Of a stretch of 64,000 bases of DNA, positions 38,775 to 45,571 are shown piece by piece; the first letter of the stretch is position 1, and the number at the start of each line of letters is the position of its first letter. Below the pieces are notes generated by a model that made no database searches, was not told the origin of the DNA, and worked only from the letters and a program-made list of their open reading frames with translations. Source of the DNA: an uncultured Bacteroidales bacterium (lineage in GTDB: Bacteria; Bacteroidota; Bacteroidia; Bacteroidales; Bacteroidaceae); assembly GCA_902772585.1 (NCBI GenBank), contig CACYBB010000020.1:1-64000 (forward strand). Direction: 5' to 3'. The position numbers and the translations under genes were made by a program.

Positions 38775-39719
38775 TTACGGCTTCTTGTGCTTCTTCATGT
38801 AGTTGTGGTAGGCATCCACCATCTTCTGGCGCTGCTCGGGCGTGACGGTAATCATACGTGCATTGTAGCCCTCCTTGGGTACGAAACCATCCTTGGTGTA
38901 ATTGAAACTGTAGTTCATTTCGCCATGCATATTGTCATAGACCTTACCGTCCTCGCCGTATAATAGTTTCAGTTTGTTGGCCTTATCGTCGCCATTGTCG
39001 TCAAGGCCTGCTAGCCAACCCATCAGTGGCATTTCCACATTCCACTTGTCCATGGCAATGACAACATACTTCTTGCCGTCCAGCGTCAGTTCGGTCAGCT
39101 TGTCTCCAAAAGTCTTACGGTATTCCGACAGGAGGTTCTCATACAAAACGACAGTCATCGGATCAGAATAGTCAATACCCGCTTTCTTGTCGGCAGCGGC
39201 ACGCTTGCGCACATCCATCATGTGATACAACGCCTTCGCAGCATCGTTGTTCATCAGGTTGAACACAACACCCATCGCGTCATAGGTGATTACATTATCT
39301 CTATTGATGTCCAAGCCTATTCTATCAGCACGCATCAGTTCGTCAATATAGAATAAGACCTTCTTCACATCCTTCTTTTCTGAAGCCACCGTCATCAGCA
39401 TGACAACAGACTCGAAGAAGACGGAGTCGGGTACTTCCTTGTTGAAGCCAGCGGCCTGCTGGTAGATGCGCTCATAGTATCTGGCAGCACGCGACATGTT
39501 ATAGACTCCGCTCTCCTTGTCGAGCAATATGTGGCCCACCTCCAACTGAGCCTGCCAGTTGGTGGTGTTCTCGTCAGCCTCCTTCGACAGGCGCAGATAC
39601 TTGTCCATCTTGCTCTCGGTCTCTGCCGTCTGAGCGTTCACTACTGTTGTCATTGCGCAGCAAAAGAAGATAGCGAGTACCATCCTTCTGGCTGCATTGG
39701 TCATAAGATTCTTTTTCAT
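38775..39719 (-). CDS. Exported helical-repeat protein, third gene of the copy C operon
   Basis: A 314-residue protein with a signal peptide (RRMVLAIFFCCAMTTVVNAQ). The body is mostly alpha-helical with TPR-like spacing (ARYYERIYQQAAGF, VFFESVVMLMTVASEKKDV, VVFNLMNNDAAKALYHMM). It ends with ITVTPEQRQKMVDAYHNYMKKHKKP. The start at 39719 puts the signal peptide at the N terminus; a longer frame overlaps the preceding gene. No enzyme motif is visible. Its operon is controlled by the 21-bp repeat element, so it is probably part of the same envelope response. Confidence 0.7.
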   Translation of the reverse strand: MKKNLMTNAARRMVLAIFFCCAMTTVVNAQTAETESKMDKYLRLSKEADENTTNWQAQLEVGHILLDKESGVYNMSRAARYYERIYQQAAGFNKEVPDSVFFESVVMLMTVASEKKDVKKVLFYIDELMRADRIGLDINRDNVITYDAMGVVFNLMNNDAAKALYHMMDVRKRAAADKKAGIDYSDPMTVVLYENLLSEYRKTFGDKLTELTLDGKKYVVIAMDKWNVEMPLMGWLAGLDDNGDDKANKLKLLYGEDGKVYDNMHGEMNYSFNYTKDGFVPKEGYNARMITVTPEQRQKMVDAYHNYMKKHKKP

Positions 39720-39762
39720 TGTTGATTGATTATTGATTTTGAGTTTTGAAGTTACACCTTTT

Positions 39763-39951
39763 TTAAAATATTCCTGCTTTCCGCATCTTCTGACGCTGCT
39801 CTTCATTCTGACGGATGAAGCGCTCGATGAAGACATTCTGGTCACCAATACGCCAGCGCTGGTATATAATGATGGCTACAAGCACTAGCACCACCACGAT
39901 AAGCGTGGCGGCTAACGCTACAGTGAAGACAAGTGTTATATCCATACGCAT
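39763..39951 (-). CDS. Small single-span membrane protein
   Basis: A 62-residue protein (60 if started at the second Met): a long hydrophobic segment ITLVFTVALAATLIVVVLVL and a charged tail RWRIGDQNVFIERFIRQNEEQ, KMRKAGIF. The tail shares the word EQRQKM with the C terminus of the next gene's product. It probably sits in the inner membrane with a cytoplasmic tail. It is the second gene of the operon controlled by copy C. No family recognised. Confidence 0.6.
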   Translation of the reverse strand: MRMDITLVFTVALAATLIVVVLVLVAIIIYQRWRIGDQNVFIERFIRQNEEQRQKMRKAGIF

Positions 39952-39977
39952 TGTTGATTTGGTTTAATCATGTATCG

Positions 39978-40331
39978 TCATCTTTTAAAATAAAAGTCTA
40001 GTGGCAGGGGCTGCAAAGGACGTCCTTCCTCTTTTCTCCTTTTCCTTACAATATAATCGCGGAAGCCTTTTAAGCCATCTTCATTACCCGTCGCCATATA
40101 CTTGGGGCGCTGATAATGATATTGTGTTGATGCGTTTTTCACTCTGTGACGCATCATGATGGATTGGCAACTGTCGGCGTCCTCGTTCTGCATGCTATCT
40201 AAGGACAACTGTGTCAGGTTCGGCTGGGGAATACTGTCAGAACACTTCCCGGAAGCAGTAGGGTTTGTCTGTGCCATAGCTGTCGACGTGATACAAAGGG
40301 CAGCTGTTAGAGTTAAGAGAATCTTTTTCAT
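39978..40331 (-). CDS. Small exported protein, first gene of the copy C operon
   Basis: A 117-residue protein with a clean signal peptide (KKILLTLTAALCITSTAMAQ). The mature part is short and polar, with two Cys (SGKCSDS and DSCQS) that could form a disulfide, then a basic C-terminal third (YIVRKRRKEEGRP, LPLDFYFKR). It is probably periplasmic. It lies directly behind regulatory copy C. No known domain is apparent. Confidence 0.6.
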   Translation of the reverse strand: MKKILLTLTAALCITSTAMAQTNPTASGKCSDSIPQPNLTQLSLDSMQNEDADSCQSIMMRHRVKNASTQYHYQRPKYMATGNEDGLKGFRDYIVRKRRKEEGRPLQPLPLDFYFKR

Positions 40332-40370
40332 ATCTATCTGTTATTTTGCGTTTGTATTTTCGATTTCGAC

Positions 40371-40446
40371 TGCAAAATTAGTCTGTCCTCAGGAAACAAT
40401 AGTCCCACGGTAGGAAAAAAGAGTCTCAAAACGGGAAAAAGTAAGC
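40371..40446 (-). promoter_or_regulatory. Four-repeat 21-bp phased regulatory element, copy C
   Basis: Units of consensus GACTnTTnTTTCC (minus strand); in plus coordinates they begin at 40371, 40392, 40413 and 40434. The -7 element TAATTTTG is at 40373-40380, again inside the last unit. Confidence 0.82.
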
Positions 40447-40467
40447 CTGACAGTAATTGCCAGGCTT
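40443..40467 (-). terminator. Terminator of the PAP2 gene
   Basis: AAGCCTG (40443-40449) pairs with CAGGCTT (40461-40467), overlapping the PAP2 stop codon; on the minus strand ACTTTTT follows. Confidence 0.7.
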
Positions 40468-41389
40468 AAAAATCCCGATGAAATGGGCGATTTTTTGTAT
40501 ATACCGCAGATAATGCGTAGTAGATGACTATGCCGGTAATAAGGCCTGCAATGGCATCAATGGCATAGTGAGCATAGATATATACGGTGGAAAGACACAT
40601 CAGGATGTAGAAAGGCAGGATGGTGAAGACCAGCCCCTTGCTACGGGTGCGGAGGGCCAGGAGCATGACAACGGTAGTGACACCGACATGACTGCTGGGG
40701 AAGGCAGCAGTGGGACGCTCGCCAGCATCGTGGGTGATATCGAGCAGGTGATAGCAGAAACCATCTGTCCAGCCAGGGGCCGCCATGCGTTCGGAATGTG
40801 TCAGGAACCAGTCACCCAGATTCGGGAAGATGCCTGCTGCAATCTTCTCGGTGCCTACGGCAAGGTAATAGAACTGCGGACCGGTGACAGGTACCACTAC
40901 GAAAACGACATAGTAGGCAAAGAAGGAACTGAGCATGACGAAAGCAGCCATCGGAAGCTCCTGATAACGACGGAAGAAATAGTAGAGATAGGTGATGAGC
41001 ATCAGCGGGAAGTAGCTGACATAGCCCAAACACATCAGTTCGGAGAACCAACCATAAGGAACCTTCTGCGAGAACAGCAGCGATGGCTGACAGTCGAAGA
41101 CGGACTGCTCCCACTGAGCAAAGACGTGGTCCAGATTGGGCAGGGTACGGTTCAGTTCATAGGTATCAGGATACCACCAGCTGAGGAACACCATCTGCAC
41201 TATGACGCGTAGCAAGAGGGTCCAACGCGACGGAAAGCGTCGATAGACCAGCATGGCTGCCAGTGTGGCAGCGATATAGCCACCACGCAGCACGAGCATA
41301 TCGACGACATTGGGTAGTCGTGACCATACGCAGGCCATGACGACCAGCGTAAAGAGCAGGTAAGCCATCCCTACCCACTCAGCAGCCAT
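40466..41389 (-). CDS. PAP2-superfamily membrane phosphatase / phosphotransferase
   Basis: A 307-residue polytopic protein with about six spans. PAP2 motifs: C2 in FPSSHVGVTTVV (catalytic His) and C3 in YAHYAIDAIAG (His and Asp). The preceding GPQFYYLA segment fits the inositol-phosphorylceramide-synthase-like branch, so it may act in lipid headgroup transfer rather than simple dephosphorylation. That is an inference from pattern. I start at 41389, just after the epimerase stop; an ATG at 41425 would overlap that gene by 28 bases. Its terminal PFHRDF codons recur as a DNA relic at copy B. Confidence 0.78.
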   Translation of the reverse strand: MAAEWVGMAYLLFTLVVMACVWSRLPNVVDMLVLRGGYIAATLAAMLVYRRFPSRWTLLLRVIVQMVFLSWWYPDTYELNRTLPNLDHVFAQWEQSVFDCQPSLLFSQKVPYGWFSELMCLGYVSYFPLMLITYLYYFFRRYQELPMAAFVMLSSFFAYYVVFVVVPVTGPQFYYLAVGTEKIAAGIFPNLGDWFLTHSERMAAPGWTDGFCYHLLDITHDAGERPTAAFPSSHVGVTTVVMLLALRTRSKGLVFTILPFYILMCLSTVYIYAHYAIDAIAGLITGIVIYYALSAVYTKNRPFHRDF

Positions 41390-41397
41390 CAGCCCTC

Positions 41398-42390
41398 TTA
41401 TAGCCAGTTGTTTTCCTTGTACCATGCAATGCTTCGTTTGATGCCTTCCTCTAGTTTGACCTGTGGCTCGTAGCCTAGTTCACGACATGCGGGTTCGATA
41501 TCGCAGCGCCAGTTGCGCTGACGCATGATGTAATACTTATCGTTATTCAAGGCCGTTACCTTACCTGTCATCTTGCCGATATACTCGCCACAGAACGTGA
41601 TGACACGCAACAGCCAAAGCGGTGCCGTGATGCGTATCCACCAGGGGTTGCCCAGTTCCTTGCGTATCAGATTGCTGAAGGTGGACGACTGGTACACCTC
41701 GCCGTCGCTGAGGAAATAGCGGCGACCCGTGACACCCTTCTCGCAGGCCAGGAAGACCGCCTGCACCACGTCGGTGACATAGACAAAGGTGATGTCCTGC
41801 TGTTTGAAACCTACGGCAAAGTCGGTATGTGCCTTGATGCTCTTGGCCATCATGAAGTAGTCGCGCTCACGAGGGCCATAGACACCCGTGGGGCGCAGGA
41901 TGACGTAGGGCAGGTCTTCTACCGTGTCCAACCATTGCTCTGCCTCCAGCTTGCTACGCCCGTAGGCCGTATTGGGCTGTGGTGTGTCGCTCTCGCGGAT
42001 CTCTTCATAGGGCTGTTCCTCGCGGATGGCTCCCATGATGCTGAGCGAACTGATATAGACAAAGCGTTCGATGCGCATCTGCAAGGCTTTCAGCACATGC
42101 ACCAGGTGTTGGGTGCCCTGGGTATTGATGCGGTAGAAGTCTTCTGGGTCCAGACACTTGGTGACACCTGCGGCATGCACGATGTAGTCGAACTGCAGAC
42201 CCGTCAGTTGCTGCGTCAGCTGTGTCTCTGACGAGAAGTCCAGTTCAATGAAATGGATACGCTCGTCCTGCAGGAACGCCTTCGAACTGCTCTTGCGTAC
42301 CGCTGCCCAGGTCTCGAAACCTCGGCGCAGCGCCTCTTCTACAATAAAGGAGCCAATGAACCCACTGGCTCCTGTTATCAGTATCTTCAT
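41398..42390 (-). CDS. NAD-dependent epimerase/dehydratase (extended SDR)
   Basis: A 330-residue enzyme. The NAD-binding loop GASGFIGSF (residues 7-15) and VHAAGVTK are present. The active site is SSLSIMG (Ser) and YGRSK (Tyr-x3-Lys). RPTGVYGPRERDY is the substrate-loop signature. It may act on nucleotide sugars or on sterol/steroid-like substrates; Bacteroidetes homologues lie beside lipid genes. The PAP2 gene follows after eight bases, and the two are probably co-translated. The DUF3857 gene ends 22 bases upstream. Confidence 0.85.
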   Translation of the reverse strand: MKILITGASGFIGSFIVEEALRRGFETWAAVRKSSSKAFLQDERIHFIELDFSSETQLTQQLTGLQFDYIVHAAGVTKCLDPEDFYRINTQGTQHLVHVLKALQMRIERFVYISSLSIMGAIREEQPYEEIRESDTPQPNTAYGRSKLEAEQWLDTVEDLPYVILRPTGVYGPRERDYFMMAKSIKAHTDFAVGFKQQDITFVYVTDVVQAVFLACEKGVTGRRYFLSDGEVYQSSTFSNLIRKELGNPWWIRITAPLWLLRVITFCGEYIGKMTGKVTALNNDKYYIMRQRNWRCDIEPACRELGYEPQVKLEEGIKRSIAWYKENNWL

Positions 42391-42412
42391 CTTGTGTTTA
42401 CTGCTTTCTATA

Positions 42413-43918
42413 TTATTTCTTACCTTGTGGGTTGACGGCCTTCTTCAGGCTCACCCATGGTGCGGTAGAGGGGAAACCGATGGGGTGTGCACGTTCCACC
42501 TGCAACTGCTCAGGCAGTGTGTTCAGCTTGCCTTCAGGTGACGAGGCATCGACATAGACTGTACCTGCATTTCTGGTCTTGACGCCTACCACGTAGTTCG
42601 TCAACTTACTGATAGTGGGGAAAGTGAGGGGCAGGGCACCCAGGTTACGCGGGCGCATCACCACAGGGTTCACCTTCAGACCAGCCTCGCGGAGGGTCTG
42701 CATGAGCAGCATGTTGATATCTGCACTGTTACCCCCACCCTGCTGGAGCGTCTCCTGCGCATTTCTTGCCCACATGGCGTACTTACCATTCCATTTGACG
42801 TGAGAGAACACCAGGCGACAAACTGCTGCGGCACGTTCCTGTTCGTTGGCAATGGTCTGGATATTCTCAGCCTGCAACTGCTCGCGAAGAGGACTGTGGT
42901 CTTCTATCATCTTGCCCAGGTTGTCATCCGCCATCAGCACCTGGTCCACATGTTCCCAGGTGTTGGCATAGTCGGCAGGTGGAGTACTGCGCAGGCCGAA
43001 GCTGCTGACTTCAGCGGTAACACCCGTAAAGTAGTCTGCCAAGCATACGTTGGGATCGCTGGGTGCTCCCTTCAGGTCCTGTCCTGTGAAGATATAGCGA
43101 TAAGCCATCACCGTGGTGGGTGCTGCCAATGGGTCGCTCACCAACTTGTATATCATGGAAGAAGACTCCTGCTTAGCGACAAGCTGCTGACTGCCATGCT
43201 GTTCGAAATTGAACAGGAGGTGGCGAGGAATGGTGACGGTAAGGCGGGCGTAGGCAACAGGAATCTCCTGCTGTGCCTGCCAGTCGTGCAGACGATAGAA
43301 CAGTTCGCTATGACGGGTGTACTCATACTCTATGACCGTACCCTGACGGACATCAGGAATGGTGAATCGGGCCTGCCATGTCTCATCATCCAGCTGTTCC
43401 AGAGCGACTTCGCCCTTGAACTTTGACTTCGTCGTCTTGCTGCCCTCCATATTATATGCGGTGGCCTTGACTTCTTCAATGCTCTCGTGAATATAGTTGG
43501 TGGCTATATTCGTAGAGATGGAGCGCGATGCTCCTTCGTCGTAAGTGACGGCACCATTGATATCAATATGCTGTGGGCGCAATGCCATCTGCGAGGTGTA
43601 TAGCTTGTCCTTGTCTTGGGGGACGACATAGTAAGGTATGGTAACCTGGGCATACTTGGCACCTTCGGGCTTCAACACCTTAATACGTATTTTCTCGTGA
43701 TAGTCAACGAGATAGCCATCGGTCTGAACGGAATATTCCACATCCGTCAACCGACAGAGTACTACAGCCTCGGCATCAGGATCTGGTGCATAGGTCGTCA
43801 TGGTCAGCTCTTCCTTGGTGGGCTTTCCGAACTTAGTGTTCACAGCGTCCTTGGCTGTTGCCGACAGGCAGAAGAATACCGCAAGTATTGCTGCGGCAAA
43901 AATGTTATTGCTTTTCAC
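42413..43918 (-). CDS. DUF3857 / transglutaminase-like exported protein
   Basis: A 501-residue exported protein with a signal peptide (NNIFAAAILAVFFCLSATA). DUF3857 spans about residues 55-230 (QTDGYLVDYHEKIRIKVL). A transglutaminase-like core follows at about 330-430. Its nucleophile region reads GGGNSADINMLL, with Ser where papain-like transglutaminases have Cys, so it is probably not catalytic. The start is a GTG directly next to the upstream stop (TAAGTG), implying translational coupling with the SPFH gene. Function unknown. Confidence 0.8.
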   Translation of the reverse strand: MKSNNIFAAAILAVFFCLSATAKDAVNTKFGKPTKEELTMTTYAPDPDAEAVVLCRLTDVEYSVQTDGYLVDYHEKIRIKVLKPEGAKYAQVTIPYYVVPQDKDKLYTSQMALRPQHIDINGAVTYDEGASRSISTNIATNYIHESIEEVKATAYNMEGSKTTKSKFKGEVALEQLDDETWQARFTIPDVRQGTVIEYEYTRHSELFYRLHDWQAQQEIPVAYARLTVTIPRHLLFNFEQHGSQQLVAKQESSSMIYKLVSDPLAAPTTVMAYRYIFTGQDLKGAPSDPNVCLADYFTGVTAEVSSFGLRSTPPADYANTWEHVDQVLMADDNLGKMIEDHSPLREQLQAENIQTIANEQERAAAVCRLVFSHVKWNGKYAMWARNAQETLQQGGGNSADINMLLMQTLREAGLKVNPVVMRPRNLGALPLTFPTISKLTNYVVGVKTRNAGTVYVDASSPEGKLNTLPEQLQVERAHPIGFPSTAPWVSLKKAVNPQGKK

Positions 43919-45433
43919 TTATTTCTTATCGTTTGTTCCTTTTCCAGTTATATTGTCAACAGCATCGCGGGCCTCGTCGTTGAGGTTGATGTTGCGGTTG
44001 ACCTTAGCCTCGATAGTTCCGGCACGCATGATGTCAGCCATATCGACACCCGTAGCAGACTTGAGCACGTCGAAAGCCTGTTTGATGGCAACAGGTACGC
44101 CACCACTCATGGCAGCCACACCAGCGCCAGTATCCTGACCACCGCTATAGACGTGGACATCCTTGATAGAGGCAATAGGCTTGGCTACATTCTCAACAAC
44201 CTGAGGCAGTACCTCAATCATCATCTGCATGACAGCAGCGTTGTTATACTTCTTATAAGCCTCAGCCTTCTTGTCCATAGCCTGTGCTTCTGCCTCACCC
44301 TTCTTCTGGATGGCGTAAGCCTCAGCTTCACCCTTGGCCTTGATACCAGCAGCCTCCTGTTCCAGACGGTAGCGAACAGCATCTGACTCGGCGTTCTGGG
44401 CTAATGCACGCTGCTCAGCCTCGTACTTCTGGGCCTCAGCAATACGCTTGCGCTGTTCCAGGTCGGCAGCAGCGTCGCGCTCTACCTTATACTTATCAGC
44501 ATCGGCCTTCTTCTCCACCTCGGCAGCCAACTGGTTCTGTCGAATCTCAATCTGCTCCTTCGAAAGAATCTGTTCGCGCTTGGTCTTCTCGATCTCAGCC
44601 TCAACGGTCTTGATATTGATGGTCTTCTGCTGTTCCTGCTGCTGGATGGCATAGGCCGCGTCGGCGTCAGCCTGTGCTGTATCAGCCTGCTGCTTCAGGG
44701 CAGCACGCTTCAGGGCCAGTTCGTTGTTCTTGATAGCGATAGCGGTATCGGCATCCACACGGGCATCGTTAGCCTCCTTGTCAGCCTTAGACACCTCAAT
44801 CTTCACGTCACGCTCAGCAATGGCGCGGTTAATCGAAGCGTCCTTCTTAATCTTAGCGGTATTATCGGCACCCAGGTCCTTGATCAGTCCTTCCTTATCG
44901 GTCACGTTCTGGATGTTGCAAGAGATAATCTCGATACCCAACTTCGCCATATCGGGCGAAGCCTTGGTCATCACCTGGTCAGAAAAACCGTCACGATCGG
45001 TATTCAGCGAACGGAGGTCCAGCGTACCAATGATTTCACGCATGTTACCCTGCAGCGAATCCTGCAACTGCTCAGCAATCTCGTTAGGCATCATGTTCAG
45101 GAAGTTCTTGGCAGCCAGACGAGTACCCTCGTTGGTGGGCATCACGCGAATCTTGGCAACAGCATCCACATCGACATTGATGAAGTCGGTAGTAGGCACG
45201 CTCTCTTCTGTCTTGATGTCAACAGTAATCTGTCCCAGATAGACACGGTCCAGACGCTCGAAGAAAGGAATACGGAAACCACCGGAACCAATGAGTACAC
45301 GGGGTTCCTTCGACAAACCTGATATGATGAAAGCCGCTGAGGGCGGAGCCTTCACATAAGAGACGAACAACAGGATGGCCAGCAAAAGAATGGCCACTCC
45401 AATAAGAATTAACATGGTCGGTTCCATAAGCAA
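43919..45433 (-). CDS. SPFH-domain (flotillin-like) membrane protein
   Basis: A 504-residue protein. An N-terminal span (residues 7-28) is followed by an SPFH/band-7 domain (SAAFIISGLSKEPRVLIGSGGF to about 190). Then comes a long alanine- and glutamate-rich coiled coil (to about 400) and a C-terminal tail with YSGGQDTG. It resembles flotillin/YqiK proteins that form membrane microdomain cages. It is the first gene of an operon with the DUF3857 protein. An alternative ATG lies two codons in. The promoter is at 45464-45471. Confidence 0.87.
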   Translation of the reverse strand: MLMEPTMLILIGVAILLLAILLFVSYVKAPPSAAFIISGLSKEPRVLIGSGGFRIPFFERLDRVYLGQITVDIKTEESVPTTDFINVDVDAVAKIRVMPTNEGTRLAAKNFLNMMPNEIAEQLQDSLQGNMREIIGTLDLRSLNTDRDGFSDQVMTKASPDMAKLGIEIISCNIQNVTDKEGLIKDLGADNTAKIKKDASINRAIAERDVKIEVSKADKEANDARVDADTAIAIKNNELALKRAALKQQADTAQADADAAYAIQQQEQQKTINIKTVEAEIEKTKREQILSKEQIEIRQNQLAAEVEKKADADKYKVERDAAADLEQRKRIAEAQKYEAEQRALAQNAESDAVRYRLEQEAAGIKAKGEAEAYAIQKKGEAEAQAMDKKAEAYKKYNNAAVMQMMIEVLPQVVENVAKPIASIKDVHVYSGGQDTGAGVAAMSGGVPVAIKQAFDVLKSATGVDMADIMRAGTIEAKVNRNINLNDEARDAVDNITGKGTNDKK

Positions 45434-45463
45434 TTAATTTTGTTTAAAGTGATACTTTGTGTG

Positions 45464-45471
45464 CAAAGGTA
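45464..45471 (-). promoter_or_regulatory. Promoter of the SPFH operon
   Basis: CAAAGGTA reads TACCTTTG on the minus strand, 30 bases before the ATG. Confidence 0.65.
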
Positions 45472-45535
45472 CAAATAAGTGAGCGAAGTAACAAAATAAT
45501 TCACAATAAATAATGCATTATTCAGATTTATTTCG

Positions 45536-45543
45536 TAACTTTG
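45536..45543 (+). promoter_or_regulatory. Promoter of rnr
   Basis: TAACTTTG, 28 bases before the ATG, divergent from the SPFH promoter. Confidence 0.65.
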
Positions 45544-45571
45544 CGACATAAACCTATTAACACATGATACT

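Noticed and set aside
40568..41212. Long plus-strand frame opposite the PAP2 gene
   Set aside because: Charged, repetitive, antisense to clear membrane spans with PAP2 motifs.
43616..44386. A 256-codon plus-strand frame opposite the DUF3857 and SPFH genes
   Set aside because: Crosses the junction of two coupled genes in antisense; no motif.
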